Below, in pieces: positions 33,063-45,160 of a stretch of 64,000 bases of DNA (positions are counted from its first letter, which is position 1; each line of letters opens with the position of its first letter). The stretch comes from Garcia nutans. Taxonomy: Eukaryota; Streptophyta; Magnoliopsida; Malpighiales; Euphorbiaceae. The stretch spans positions 1,062,001 to 1,126,000 of the forward strand of contig CANTUV010000003.1 in assembly GCA_947685225.1 (NCBI GenBank), read 5' to 3'. Made by a program: the position numbers and the translations under genes. Below the pieces are notes generated by a model. It had not been told where the DNA came from and did no database searches. It worked only from the letters and a program-made list of their open reading frames with translations.

Positions 33063-33602
33063 AGGCAGAAGAAATCTTATTTCTTCACTAAAGTCAATAA
33101 AGGTGGTGCCCACTGACAGACTACTGTTTATCAACAGTATTTATCAGAGAAAAATCAAAAATAAAGGCAGAAGAACTGTTCATCCACAGTAAAACAAATA
33201 GTACCTCCGAAAACGTACTATTCTTCTACAGTTCCAGACGCGTGAAGATACAGTAAAAGTAAATAGTAACGACAAGCTATTATTCATCCACAGTACCAGA
33301 CATGTGACAAGAACAGTGTGAGGTTAAAATGTCTGTCTATATTAAGGAGCCTATTTTGAAACTGAAGAGGATTCGAAACCTCTCTCTCCCTCATACAGAA
33401 GACATTGAAGAACCCTCAAGCTTTAGTTTTAGTTTTCCTTTTCCTTCTTCACTTAAATTTCTCCCATTTCTGTATCCCCTTCCTCTATTGATTCACTTGT
33501 AAGTTATTTATTTATATTAAAACTTGTATTTCATATTTAAAGTTTTATTTTGTATAAGTATGTTCTGCACTTGCAACGAAAGTTGATCTGGTGCATTAGA
33601 AA
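33063..33602 (+). promoter_or_regulatory. EPRV copy E promoter and leader (first part)
   Basis: Four palindromes of the TACTGT-N6-ACAGTA type lie at 33122-33139, 33174-33191, 33216-33233 and 33278-33295. The TATA-like box TATATTAAG is at 33338-33346. The leader is cut at 33602 by the Tekay element and resumes at 43785. Confidence 0.65.
33598..33602. repeat. Tekay target-site duplication, left
   Basis: AGAAA, repeated at 43780-43784. Confidence 0.95.
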
Positions 33603-36258
33603 TGTAACACCCCTTCCCGACCTACGTGTGTAAGCTGAGTAGAGGCGCCACCCTATCCTAATGTTGCTACCACTTTTACTTAGTCAAATTTTTGTTCCGA
33701 TTTTTATAGAAATTTTGCCATAGTTTTGCCTAAAAATTCAATCCCAAGTGTCGACAAAACTGGTTTTTTTCTAATTTTTGAAAACATTTTTACACAAACC
33801 AATGCAAACAAAATCATTCTCAGTACACTTCCAATAAATCCCCCTTATAACCTCAACTACAACCTGCAAAAAGGATTTACACTTCTAGTACAAAATAAAG
33901 TAAAGGTTTATTATGAAATACAGCAGATAAAATCTTTGTTCACTATGCAACGGAAAGTAACAATATTTACAAATTCATATACATCAAAACTCAAGTTTTA
34001 CAACACATAAAATTTATACATGTTTGGCAGTCAGTCTTCGATCTTAAAGCCCACTATTCACTCTTCAAAATCTAGGCTCGACTCGGCCTAGAGGAACTCT
34101 CTGGTTCTTCCTTGTCACCTGCGCGAAGAATCACATTCGCGCTAAGCCAACGGCTTAGTAAGATAAAACATGCTAATGGTATGCTTTAATGTAATGCAAT
34201 GCCACATATGTTATTGATAAGATCAATATCATAAATATAAAGTTAACCACATAATTATGCATTTCACAAATCATAGTCATATGAGCATACCACATTTCAA
34301 CATCTTTCCACATTCAACATTAATCAATCATACTCAATAACCAACATCTCATTTCATTAACTCATAACATTATTTAGGACATTCATATAACCCTGACACC
34401 TATGGGCCCAACAAGTATTTAATATGATATTCAGAGTTCAGAGTTACTGCTTTGGTTCATAGTCACAATAATCACGCCCGTAGGCAATGTATATACATGT
34501 ATCTCTATCCATGGATAGTGTAACAGACCCAGTCTCTTGGATCATCAACTCAACACATATGAGGAGATCCTCAACCCGGCAAGACTGTTACAAATCATAT
34601 ATCTCATAGTGTAACAGACCCAGTCTCTTGGATCATCAACTCAACACATATGAGGAGATCCTCAACCCGGCAAGACTGTTACCTTTTATCATTTCTTAGG
34701 CATGCCACCCAAATCCAGAACTCTGAAACTGAATAACATATTAAACAAACAATTCATTTATTATATAGTTACCATTTCCATTCTCAAATTCTCATCACAT
34801 TTAGGCAAACATGCCTTCTTTCTTTCAATATCATCATCATAGCCAATCACAATGGCATTGCCTCATATCATGTCTTATTTGAATTATCATTTCAATTTCA
34901 ATGTATATTATTCATGAAACACATAACCATTCACAATGCATAACATAACATTGTTCAATCTCAACAATGCAATTAGGGCAAAGAACAATTGATATGATTC
35001 ATATGAATAGTACATTCTGGTTTTAAACTCCATTTTATCCTTATTTTGAAAAATTGTATAAAATAATCTACTTGACTAAAAATTCTAAAATTTTTACAGA
35101 ATTTAGTTTTGTATCTAGAAATCATTCCTTTAAAATTTCAGATCAAACTGAACATAAAATCTTGGTCAAATAGTTCACCTAACCAGACTGCCCCAATTGC
35201 CCTGCATCCTGGCAGCAGTTCTGAACTTTGTGAATTCCATAAATCAAATTCAATCAACGTGGTTCCAAATTATTTTTCTCAAATACTAGACTCACTAAGC
35301 AACAACATATCCAAAATTCGATTGGATATGATTTTTCTACATTTTATTAAAAATCCCGAAGTATAGCTGTCTCAGTTAAGGTACCTGCTGGAACAGGTCT
35401 AATAAAAATAATCTTTCTAAACTCATAACCATTCCAAAATCGAATCAACATATTTTTCAGTCATTCTACACTCATAGAGGCACAACATATCAAAAATTCA
35501 CTTCAAGAACATTTTTCTATAATTAATTAAAAATCATACAAATCACAGCCTTTACTAATTGTAAAACAGAAACAATTTCACTAAACACAACTCTTACTCA
35601 ACACAATCACTTCCAACACCTTCACCAACTCAACTTCTCATCATCAAACCAACAAACCCTAATTCCTTTCTCACACCACTTCAAAAGAATTGAAGAAATT
35701 AAAGAAAAGATCTTACCTCAAATGAAGAAATCCACAAATCTTTAACCAAAACCCTTGCTTCCTTCTTCAAAATGCTTCAAACCTCAAGATCACCTCTCTT
35801 TCTCTCTTTGTCTTTGGAGAATCCGGCCACTTCAAGAAAGAAAGAAGAAAATGCACAAGTCAAACACCTTTTCTTCTTTTAATCTCCACCATGCATCTTA
35901 CAAGGAAAAATTACCAAAACACCCTTAACCATATAACTAACTCTTTGTCTCATATAAGCCCTTTATAGTAATTTCATTAACAACCAAAAATATCTTCTTC
36001 CACTTAACCATCACCTTGACTCTTCATTTGACCAATGTATATGTTAATTATATCATCATATAAACAACATATACATTTGTCTCTAAACCCTAAATTTCTT
36101 CTCCAAAACACATATACATATACATTCTCTTCCCATTTCTTTTCTCTTACAATTTAACACATATATGCACAAACATTCACTTCCCAATATATATATATCA
36201 ACAACCACAATAACAACAACATACTCAAAACTTCTAGGGCATAAATGAGGATATTACA
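33603..36258 (-). repeat. Tekay 3' LTR
   Basis: It begins TGTAACACC and ends GATATTACA on plus. It holds the twin stem-loop (34121-34158) and a perfect 91-bp tandem duplication starting at 34515 and 34606. Confidence 0.95.
34121..34158 (-). other. Twin stem-loop in Tekay 3' LTR
   Basis: GCGCGAA...TTCGCGC (34121-34142) abuts CTAAGCCAACGGCTTAG (34142-34158). It is identical in the 5' LTR at 41642-41679. Confidence 0.8.
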
Positions 36259-36271
36259 ATTCTCCCCCTCT
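36259..36271 (-). promoter_or_regulatory. Tekay polypurine tract
   Basis: The minus strand reads AGAGGGGGAGAAT directly against the 3' LTR. Confidence 0.85.
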
Positions 36272-36306
36272 AAAAAGAAAAATTTCGTCCTCGAAATTAC
36301 CTGATA

Positions 36307-39300
36307 TCAAAGCTGAAACAATTGCGGATACTGCTCTCGCATGGTATGCTCACTTTCCCAAGTCGCTTCTTCTTTTGCATGATTCTTCCAAAGAATCTTC
36401 ACCAATGGCACTCTCTTGTTCCTTAACTCTTTCACTTCTCGTGCCAAGATAGCAACTGGTTCCTCTTCAAATGTCAAATCTGGGCTCACTTCAATAGACT
36501 CAAATGGCAACACATGAGATGGATCCGACCTATATCTCCTCAACATAGAAACATGGAATACATTATGAATACGATCCAACTCAGGTGGCAAAGCAAGTCG
36601 ATACGCCACTGGCCCAACTCTTTCTAACACTTCATACGGCCCAATGAAACGAGGACTCAATTTTCCTTTCCGACCGAACCTCAAAATTTTCTTCCAAGGA
36701 GACACTTTCAGAAATACCTTATCTCCAACATCAAACTCTATATCTCTCCTTTTTAGATCTGCATAAGACTTCTGTCGGTCTGAAGCTGCTTTTAACCTGC
36801 CTCGAATCAACTTTACTTTATCTTCAGTTTCTTGAATCAAATCAGGACCAACCAACTTATTATCTCCAAGCTCATTCCAACAAAGAGGTGTTCTACACCG
36901 TCTGCCATACAATGCTTCAAACGGTGCCATACCAATGCTGGATTGGTGACTGTTGTTGTAAGCAAACTCCACAAGAGGTAAAAACCTATCCCAACTTCCA
37001 GAGAAATCGATGACACAGCTTCTCAACATGTCCTCAATAATCTGTATCACCCTCTCTGACTGTCCATCCGTCTGTGGATGAAAAGCAGTGCTGAAGTGCA
37101 GTCGAGAACCTAAAGCACTATGCAAACTCTTCCAAAATCTGGAAGTAAACCTGGGATCTCGATCAGACACTAAAGAAGTTGGAACACCATGCAGTTTCAC
37201 AATCTCATGGATATACAGCTCAGCCAATCTCTCCAAAGAGTAATCCATTCGAACCGGAAGGAAATGAGCTGTCTTAGTCAATCTATCCACAATCACCCAT
37301 ATAGCATCATGCTTCTTTTGTGTCAATGGCAAACCAGACACAAAATCCATTGTCACTCTTTCCCACTTCCATTCTGGCACTGACAATGGTTGAAGCAACC
37401 CGGTTGGAACTTGATGCTCTGCTTTAACCTTCTGACAAGTGAGACATTTCGATACAAACTCAGCAATGTCTCTCTTCAAACCAATCCACCAATAATGCTG
37501 TCTCAAATCATGATACATCTTCGTATTACCCGGATGCATAGCAAACATTGACTGATGAGCTTCTTCTAAAATGACTCTTTTCAAATCAGCATCATCGGGT
37601 ACACACAATCGGTTCTTAAACCAGAGACTCCCATCATCTTTCACAACAAAATCTCTAGTCTTCCCATTCTTGCAATCTGAAAAAATCTTCTGAATCTTCT
37701 TATCGGCCAACTGAGCTTCTTTGATCTGATCTAACAAAATCGGCTTTAATTGCAACTGTGCCAATAATGCACCATCAACACAAGGTACAAAACTGGCATG
37801 CAATGCTCTCAACTCAACAAGCAACGAGAGCGAGTAAACAGTTAAACCAGCTAAAGACTTCCGACTCAAGGCATCAGCAACAACATTTGCTTTACCTGGA
37901 TGATAGTCAATCAAGCAGTCGTAGTCTTTAATCAATTCTAACCATCTCCTCTGACGAAGATTGAGTTCTTTCTGGACACCCAAATACTTCAAACTCTTGT
38001 GATCAGTGTAGATGAAACATTTCTCCCCAAACAGATAGTGGCGCCAAATCTTTAATGCAAACACAATGGCAGCCAATTCTAAATCATGGGTCGGATAGTT
38101 AAGCTCATGCGGTTTCAACTGTCGAGATGCATAAGCTATAACTTTCCCTTCCTGCATCAATACACACCCCAAACCTCTATGTGAAGCATCACTGTAGATC
38201 ACATATGGTTTGCCTTCAACAGGTAAAGTAAGAACAGGCGCTTGAGTCAACAACTCTCTCAACTGCTCAAAACTAGCCTGACACTGATCTGTCCACACAA
38301 ATCTCACTCCCTTTCGAAGTAATCTGGTGAGTGGAGTAGCTATCAAAGAAAACCCTTTCACAAACCGTCGGTAATAGCCTGCCAAACCCAGAAAACTTCT
38401 AATCTCTGTCACAGACTTGGGTGGACTCCAATTTAAAATGGCTTCAACTTTGCTCGGATCAACTCTGATGCCTTCTGCAGAAACAATATGTCCGAGAAAA
38501 GCAACTTGATCCAACCAGAACTCACACTTCGACAATTTGGCAAATAACTGATTCTCTCTCAAAATCTGCAACACAATCCGCAGATGCATATCATGCTCCT
38601 CTTCATTCCGCGAATACACCAGTATATCATCAATGAAGACCACTACAAACTGATCCAAATAGGGCCTAAACACCCTATTCATCAAATCCATAAAAGCTGC
38701 AGGTGCATTCGTTAGACCAAAAGGCATAACTAAAAACTCATAATGCCCATACCTGGTCCGAAAAGCAGTCTTAGGAACATCTTCACTTCTTACCCTCAGC
38801 TGATGGTACCCAGATCTCAAATCAATTTTGGAGAACACTGACGCTCCCTTCAACTGATCAAAGAGATCATCGATTCTAGGCAAAGGATATTTATTTTTAA
38901 TAGTCACCTTGTTCAATTGCCTATAATCGATACACAACCTCATAGTACCATCTTTCTTCTTCACAAATAGCACAGGAGCTCCCCAAGGAGAAACACTGGG
39001 GCGAATGAATCCTTTGTCCAACAACTCCTGTAATTGCACTTTCAACTCCCTCAATTCTGCTGGTGCCATTCTATAAGGAGTAATAGAGATAGGAGTGGTA
39101 CCAGGCAACAATTCAATACCGAACTCCACCTCTCTCTCAGGAGGCAACCCTGGCAACTCCTCTGGAAACACATCCGGGAACTCAGCAACTGTGGCAATGC
39201 TATCAATAGGGGAACCCTTCACTCTAGTATCCACCACATGAGCAAGATAGGCTTCACACCCCTTTCTAATCAACCTCCTGGCTGCAACAGCTGAAACAAA

Positions 39301-40956
39301 TAAGGAGGCTAGCTGTTCCTGCTCATTAGATACTATCACCTCTCTACCATCACCCGTTCTCAAAGAAACAATTTTCTTTTTACAATCCACCACAGCTTCA
39401 TGTCGAGATAGCCAATCCATACCTAAGATCACGTCATATTCCTTAAATGGCATCTCAATCAAATCCCCAAGGAACTCCTCACCCTGCACCACTACTGCAC
39501 TATCTCTATGCACCTTACTCACAACCACACTATGCCCTAACGGATTTGTTACCAACACATCAAATCCTAGGGACTCAGCATGCAAATCAGATACAGGCAA
39601 AACAGATGCACTAATATATGAATGTGTGGAACCCGGATCAATCAAAGCAAGTACTGGAGTATTAAATAAAGAAAAAGTACCAGCTATGACTGCCGATGTA
39701 TCTGGCTGTCTCTGCATAACATACATCCTCTGGGAAGATCCAACCTCCTCTGGTCTACCCTCCCTGGATGTAGCACCTCCTCTAGAACTGAATCCTGGTC
39801 TACCTCCCCGGCTGGCACCTCTGCCTCCTCTGCCTCCCCTCACACTAGCTCGAGAAGCAGCAGAATCAACTGGCATCTGCTCCTGCCTCTCAGGACAGTC
39901 TCTCACAAAGTGGTCAGGTGATCCACACCTGAAGCATACCCCTGATCTACTATGCCTCCAACAAACGCCCCCATGTCTTCCACCACACTGGTTACACACA
40001 GGTAAGGTGGATCTCTGAACTCCAGGAGTAGGAGCACTCGCTACTGAAGCTGCAGGTCTAAATCTCTGCCTCTGGAACTGCACTGACCTACCCACTGGTC
40101 TCTGGCTCCTACTACTCCGAGGAACAAAACTTCCTCTACCCCTCTTCGCAGAAGAAGACCCTGCCTCGAACTGGGGCCTTCTAACCCTAACCTCTTCCTC
40201 TGAAGCAGCTGCAATAACTTGAGCTCGCTCTACACTTCGAGCTGCTGCCACAAGCTGTGAGAAATCCTGATATCTGGATCCAGCCACTAAGCACATGATC
40301 GAGGGCCTCAATCCCTCCTCAAATCGCCGACATCTATCAATCTCATCAGTAATGATACCCCCAGCATACTGACTCAGTCGAATAAACTCAACTTCATACT
40401 CAGTTACGGTCCGATGATCTTGCTTCAAATCTAGAAACTCTCTTTTCTTCCCATCTTTATACTCCCTAGGAGTATACTTCAACTCAAATTCTCTCAGAAA
40501 ATCCGCATAAGACAAGGTTGGTGGATCATCCATAGAATGGGGCACTGTCTTCCACCAGTCGTAGGCATCCTTCTGTAGCAAAGATCTTGCATAGTCAAAC
40601 TTCTCCTCTGAAGTGGCTTGCAACTGCACAAATACCCTCTGAACTCTATCAAGCCACTGTTCTGCTACAGCCGGATCAACTGTACCAAAGAAATCCTCTG
40701 CTCCATATTTCCTTAGCTTATCATAGTGCCTTACTGGTACTGAAGGCTGAGGGGGTGGTGGCGGTGGCTGTGGTTGCACAGGTGCTTGTCTCATAGCTTC
40801 CAACATAGGCCTAAACCAGGCTGGCGGAACCTCCTCCCCAGCTGGTCTACCCGACACCGAAGCAGGTGCCTCCTCAACACTATCAACCCTAGCTCCCTCA
40901 GCAGGAGCAATACTCTCGGCACTACCCTCAACAGATTGTCGCGAATGAGATGCCAT
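36307..40956 (-). CDS. Tekay Gag-Pol polyprotein, intact
   Basis: A single frame of 1549 codons, usual for a Tekay chromovirus. Approximate domains: retrotransposon gag 95-260; zinc knuckle CFRCGSPDHFVRDC near 345; aspartic protease DPGSTHSYIS near 440; reverse transcriptase about 600-800 with FIDDILVYS; RNase H with YSDASHRGLG near 915; integrase zinc region and core about 1150-1320 with FHPQTDGQSERV; C-terminal chromodomain about 1490-1549 with WKNHAKEEATWE. All catalytic motifs looked for are present and no stop interrupts. The ATG is chosen because it opens the gag homology and lies about 150 nt after the primer site. The chromodomain is thought to steer integration to heterochromatin. 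Confidence 0.96.
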   Translation of the reverse strand: MASHSRQSVEGSAESIAPAEGARVDSVEEAPASVSGRPAGEEVPPAWFRPMLEAMRQAPVQPQPPPPPPQPSVPVRHYDKLRKYGAEDFFGTVDPAVAEQWLDRVQRVFVQLQATSEEKFDYARSLLQKDAYDWWKTVPHSMDDPPTLSYADFLREFELKYTPREYKDGKKREFLDLKQDHRTVTEYEVEFIRLSQYAGGIITDEIDRCRRFEEGLRPSIMCLVAGSRYQDFSQLVAAARSVERAQVIAAASEEEVRVRRPQFEAGSSSAKRGRGSFVPRSSRSQRPVGRSVQFQRQRFRPAASVASAPTPGVQRSTLPVCNQCGGRHGGVCWRHSRSGVCFRCGSPDHFVRDCPERQEQMPVDSAASRASVRGGRGGRGASRGGRPGFSSRGGATSREGRPEEVGSSQRMYVMQRQPDTSAVIAGTFSLFNTPVLALIDPGSTHSYISASVLPVSDLHAESLGFDVLVTNPLGHSVVVSKVHRDSAVVVQGEEFLGDLIEMPFKEYDVILGMDWLSRHEAVVDCKKKIVSLRTGDGREVIVSNEQEQLASLFVSAVAARRLIRKGCEAYLAHVVDTRVKGSPIDSIATVAEFPDVFPEELPGLPPEREVEFGIELLPGTTPISITPYRMAPAELRELKVQLQELLDKGFIRPSVSPWGAPVLFVKKKDGTMRLCIDYRQLNKVTIKNKYPLPRIDDLFDQLKGASVFSKIDLRSGYHQLRVRSEDVPKTAFRTRYGHYEFLVMPFGLTNAPAAFMDLMNRVFRPYLDQFVVVFIDDILVYSRNEEEHDMHLRIVLQILRENQLFAKLSKCEFWLDQVAFLGHIVSAEGIRVDPSKVEAILNWSPPKSVTEIRSFLGLAGYYRRFVKGFSLIATPLTRLLRKGVRFVWTDQCQASFEQLRELLTQAPVLTLPVEGKPYVIYSDASHRGLGCVLMQEGKVIAYASRQLKPHELNYPTHDLELAAIVFALKIWRHYLFGEKCFIYTDHKSLKYLGVQKELNLRQRRWLELIKDYDCLIDYHPGKANVVADALSRKSLAGLTVYSLSLLVELRALHASFVPCVDGALLAQLQLKPILLDQIKEAQLADKKIQKIFSDCKNGKTRDFVVKDDGSLWFKNRLCVPDDADLKRVILEEAHQSMFAMHPGNTKMYHDLRQHYWWIGLKRDIAEFVSKCLTCQKVKAEHQVPTGLLQPLSVPEWKWERVTMDFVSGLPLTQKKHDAIWVIVDRLTKTAHFLPVRMDYSLERLAELYIHEIVKLHGVPTSLVSDRDPRFTSRFWKSLHSALGSRLHFSTAFHPQTDGQSERVIQIIEDMLRSCVIDFSGSWDRFLPLVEFAYNNSHQSSIGMAPFEALYGRRCRTPLCWNELGDNKLVGPDLIQETEDKVKLIRGRLKAASDRQKSYADLKRRDIEFDVGDKVFLKVSPWKKILRFGRKGKLSPRFIGPYEVLERVGPVAYRLALPPELDRIHNVFHVSMLRRYRSDPSHVLPFESIEVSPDLTFEEEPVAILAREVKELRNKRVPLVKILWKNHAKEEATWESEHTMREQYPQLFQL

Positions 40957-41105
40957 CTCTACCTATATCTGCAAACACAGCAGAATATTCCTCATTAAAG
41001 ATCAAAGACTGCCATACCAAAACATGTATTTTACTCAAAAACCCACTTTAAAAATCAAAATATTCTTTTTCTTACAATTGATCTAGGTTGAGAATCTCAA
41101 ACCTA

Positions 41106-41118
41106 GGCTCTGATACCA
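41106..41118 (-). promoter_or_regulatory. Tekay primer binding site
   Basis: The minus strand reads TGGTATCAGAGCC, complementary to initiator tRNA-Met, five bases inside the 5' LTR edge. Confidence 0.93.
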
Positions 41119-41123
41119 AAAAT

Positions 41124-43779
41124 TGTAACACCCCTTCCCGACCTACGTGTGTAAGCTGAGTAGAGGCGCCACCCTATCCTAATGTTGCTACCACTTTTAC
41201 TTAGTCAAATTTTTGTTCCGATTTTTATAGAAATTTTGCCATAGTTTTGCCTAAAAATTCAATCCCAAGTGTCGACAAAACTGGTTTTTTTCTAATTTTT
41301 GAAAACATTTTTACACAAACCAATGCAAACAAAATCATTCTCAGTACACTTCCAATAAATCCCCCTTATAACCTCAACTACAACCTGCAAAAAGGATTTA
41401 CACTTCTAGTACAAAATAAAGTAAAGGTTTATTATGAAATACAGCAGATAAAATCTTTGTTCACTATGCAACGGAAAGTAACAATATTTACAAATTCATA
41501 TACATCAAAACTCAAGTTTTACAACACATAAAATTTATACATGTTTGGCAGTCAGTCTTCGATCTTAAAGCCCACTATTCACTCTTCAAAATCTAGGCTC
41601 GACTCGGCCTAGAGGAACTCTCTGGTTCTTCCTTGTCACCTGCGCGAAGAATCACATTCGCGCTAAGCCAACGGCTTAGTAAGATAAAACATGCTAATGG
41701 TATGCTTTAATGTAATGCAATGCCACATATGTTATTGATAAGATCAATATCATAAATATAAAGTTAACCACATAATTATGCATTTCACAAATCATAGTCA
41801 TATGAGCATACCACATTTCAACATCTTTCCACATTCAACATTAATCAATCATACTCAATAACCAACATCTCATTTCATTAACTCATAACATTATTTAGGA
41901 CATTCATATAACCCTGACACCTATGGGCCCAACAAGTATTTAATATGATATTCAGAGTTCAGAGTTACTGCTTTGGTTCATAGTCACAATAATCACGCCC
42001 GTAGGCAATGTATATACATGTATCTCTATCCATGGATAGTGTAACAGACCCAGTCTCTTGGATCATCAACTCAACACATATGAGGAGATCCTCAACCCGG
42101 CAAGACTGTTACAAATCATATATCTCATAGTGTAACAGACCCAGTCTCTTGGATCATCAACTCAACACATATGAGGAGATCCTCAACCCGGCAAGACTGT
42201 TACCTTTTATCATTTCTTAGGCATGCCACCCAAATCCAGAACTCTAAAACTGAATAACATATTAAACAAACAATTCATTTATTATATAGTTACCATTTCC
42301 ATTCTCAAATTCTCATCACATTTAGGCAAACATGCCTTCTTTCTTTCAATATCATCATCATAGCCAATCACAATGGCATTGCCTCATATCATGTCTTATT
42401 TGAATTATCATTTCAATTTCAATGTATATTATTCATGAAACACATAACCATTCACAATGCATAACATAACATTGTTCAATCTCAACAATGCAATTAGGGC
42501 AAAGAACAATTGATATGATTCATATGAATAGTACATTCTGGTTTTAAACTCCATTTTATCCTTATTTTGAAAAATTGTATAAAATAATCTACTTGACTAA
42601 AAATTCTAAAACTTTTACAGAATTTAGTTTTGTATCTAGAAATCATTCCTTTAAAATTTCAGATCAAACTGAACATAAAATCTTGGTCAAATAGTTCACC
42701 TAACCAGACTGCCCCAATTGCCCTGCATCCTGGCAGCAGTTCTGAACTTTGTGAATTCCATAAATCAAATTCAATCAACGTGGTTCCAAATTATTTTTCT
42801 CAAATACTAGACTCACTAAGAAACAACATATCCAAAATTCGATTGGATATGATTTTTCTACATTTTATTAAAAATCCCGAAGTATAGCTGTCTCAGTTAA
42901 GGTACCTGCTGGAACAGGTCTAATAAAAATAATCTTTCTAAACTCATAACCATTCCAAAATCGAATCAACATATTTTTCAGTCATTCTACACTCATAGAG
43001 GCACAACATATCAAAAATTCACTTCAAGAAAATTTTTCTATAATTAATTAAAAATCATACAAATCACAGCCTTTACTAATTGTAAAACAGAAACAATTTC
43101 ACTAAACACAACTCTTACTCAACACAATCACTTCCAACACCTTCACCAACTCAACTTCTCATCATCAAACCAACAAACCCTAATTCCTTTCTCACACCAC
43201 TTCAAAAGAATTGAAGAAATTAAAGAAAAGATCTTACCTCAAATGAAGAAATCCACAAATCTTTAACCAAAACCCTTGCTTCCTTCTTCAAAATGCTTCA
43301 AACCTCAAGATCACCTCTCTTTCTCTCTTTGTCTTTGGAGAATCCGGCCACTTCAAGAAAGAAAGAAGAAAATGCACAAGTCAAACACCTTTTCTTCTTT
43401 TAATCTCCACCATGCATCTTACAAGGAAAAATTACCAAAACACCCTTAACCATATAACTAACTCTTTGTCTCATATAAGCCCTTTATAGTAATTTCATTA
43501 ACAACCAAAAATATCTTCTTCCACTTAACCATCACCTTGACTCTTCATTTGACCAATGTATATGTTAATTATATCATCATATAAACAACATATACATTTG
43601 TCTCTAAACCCTAAATTTCTTCTCCAAAACACATATACATATACATTCTCTTCCCATTTCTTTTCTCTTACAATTTAACACATATATGCACAAACATTCA
43701 CTTCCCAATATATATATATCAACAACCACAATAACAACAACATACTCAAAACTTCTAGGGCATAAATGAGGATATTACA
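41124..43779 (-). repeat. Tekay 5' LTR
   Basis: The 2656-bp partner of 33603-36258, nearly identical. It would carry the element promoter; no TATA box was assigned with confidence. Confidence 0.95.
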
Positions 43780-43784
43780 AGAAA

Positions 43785-44092
43785 CCTATAAAGTTTTATT
43801 TTCTTTATATCTTATTAGTATAAGCTGGACACCCGGTTGTAATGGCTACTGGCTATGAGCAGGATTTATAAGCCTGTGGTACCTGGTATAACGAAAACAC
43901 TATACTAATAATTGATCATTGTATTTCCTTTAAAGTTTTGTTATATAAATATTTATATAAGCTATATGTTTTTTCAATTATGCTCTTTAAATTTATTTAT
44001 TTATTTAACTTATTTATTTAGATGTTTTTAATATATGTTTTTAATTTATTTCTTTAATTTATTTTAATATAGTCTTTTACATTTGTTTAGAG
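43785..44092 (+). other. EPRV copy E leader (second part)
   Basis: It continues the leader from 33602 on plus and ends at an inversion point at about 44092. Confidence 0.7.
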
Positions 44093-44531
44093 CATAATTG
44101 AATGAACATATAGCCTACATAAATATTTATATCACAAAACTTTAAAGGAAATACAATAATCAATTATTAGTATAGTGCTTTTCGTTATACTAGATACCAA
44201 AGATTTATAAATCCTGCTCACAGCCAGAAGCCGTTACAACCGGGTGTCCAGCTTATACTAATAAGATATAAAGAAAATAAAACTTTACAGATTTCTGATG
44301 CACCATATTAACTTTCGTTGCAAGTGCAGAGCATACTTATACAAAATAAAACTTTAAATATGAAATACAAGCTTTAATATAAATAAATAACTTACAAGAG
44401 AATCAATAGAGGAAGAGGATACAAAAATGGAAGAAATTTAAGTGAAGAAGGAAAAGGAAAACTAAAACTAAAGCTTGAGGGTTCTTCAATGTCTTCTGTA
44501 TGAGGGAGATAGAGGTTTTAAACCAGCAAAA
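44093..44531 (-). other. EPRV copy F leader, inverted against copy E
   Basis: Minus-sense viral leader. It is complementary to the plus-sense leader just to its left, with about 105 bp between the arms. It ends at about 44520 and is joined through AACCAGCAAAAA, a primer-site-proximal fragment, to movement-protein sequence. Confidence 0.7.
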
Positions 44532-44785
44532 ATACCTACTACTTATACTATGTCTACTAAATTTTAATTTAACTTTACCGTCTTCATACTGTTCTATTTT
44601 ACTGAGTTCTATATTAGGCTTTACTATGTTCTTTGATTCAGGAAGAGAAACAGCGTCCTCTAAGACCCATTCATCAGGGAGACTAATATCTTTTCACTGA
44701 ATAGTCCTAGGGATTACTGTATTGGCTTTACTTAAGTCTGTCTGTAGAAATTTAGTTTCTCCTAATTTAGGTTGCATTATATACT
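44532..44785 (-). pseudogene. EPRV movement-protein C-terminal fragment, copy F
   Basis: It is collinear with about 9668-9915 of copy A (minus strand; ISLPDEWVLED is readable, as in copy B). It breaks off at 44785 at a short ACTCC-like overlap with the next fragment. Confidence 0.7.
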
Positions 44786-45145
44786 CCTGATCAAATTATT
44801 AATAAAACCCAGTTACAAATATTTTTAGGTTGTTTAAATTACGTTATAGAATTTTTTTCCCAACCTAAATAAGACTATAAAACCATTATATGATAGACTA
44901 AAGAAAAACTCAGGCCCATGGATTGAAGTCCATTCTGGTTTAGTTAGACAGGTTAAAGCCCTAGTTAAAACTATTCCTTGCCTACATATAGCTGATCCAT
45001 TAGCCTCTAAGATAGTAGAAACTTATGCATCAGATATAGATTTTGGTGGAATTTTAAAGCATGTTAAAGAGGGTAAAGAAACCATAGTCCAGTTCTATTC
45101 AGGACATTGGAGTCCGACCCAATTAAACTATTTTACCATAAACTA
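44786..45145 (+). pseudogene. EPRV RT/RNase H fragment 1
   Basis: On plus it reads the end of the reverse transcriptase (FLGCLNYV) and the start of RNase H (KIVETYASD, a changed form of the usual catalytic Thr-Asp segment, and FYSGHWSPTQ). One extra T in a T-run near 44870 and other changes shift the frame. With fragment 2 it is the only RT core/RNase H sequence of the virus in the window. Confidence 0.75.
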
Positions 45146-45160
45146 TATCAGAGCCATCTT
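45146..45160 (+). other. Primer-site fragment at an EPRV junction
   Basis: TATCAGAGCCATCTT, matching the viral primer site and the bases after it, sits between two RT/RNase H fragments. Confidence 0.6.

Larger units (their letters stand above)
33603..43779 (-). mobile_element. Complete Tekay-lineage Ty3/gypsy chromovirus
   Basis: A 10.2-kb element on the minus strand has two 2656-bp LTRs, a 5-bp duplication AGAAA, a tRNA-iMet primer site, a polypurine tract and one uninterrupted gag-pol frame with C-terminal chromodomain. Only about four LTR differences were found by eye (for example 34726/42247, 35092/42613, 35299/42820), so insertion is recent. It lies inside the leader of EPRV copy E. It may still be autonomous. 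Confidence 0.95.

Noticed and set aside
33726..34010. 94-codon plus-strand frame repeated identically at 41247-41531, a possible duplicated gene
   Set aside because: Both lie at the same place in the two Tekay LTRs; no homology is seen and the identity is explained by LTR duplication.
34515..34683. Repeat with a spacer, considered as a CRISPR-like array
   Set aside because: There are only two copies, directly tandem, in a plant retrotransposon LTR; no cas genes or unique spacers.
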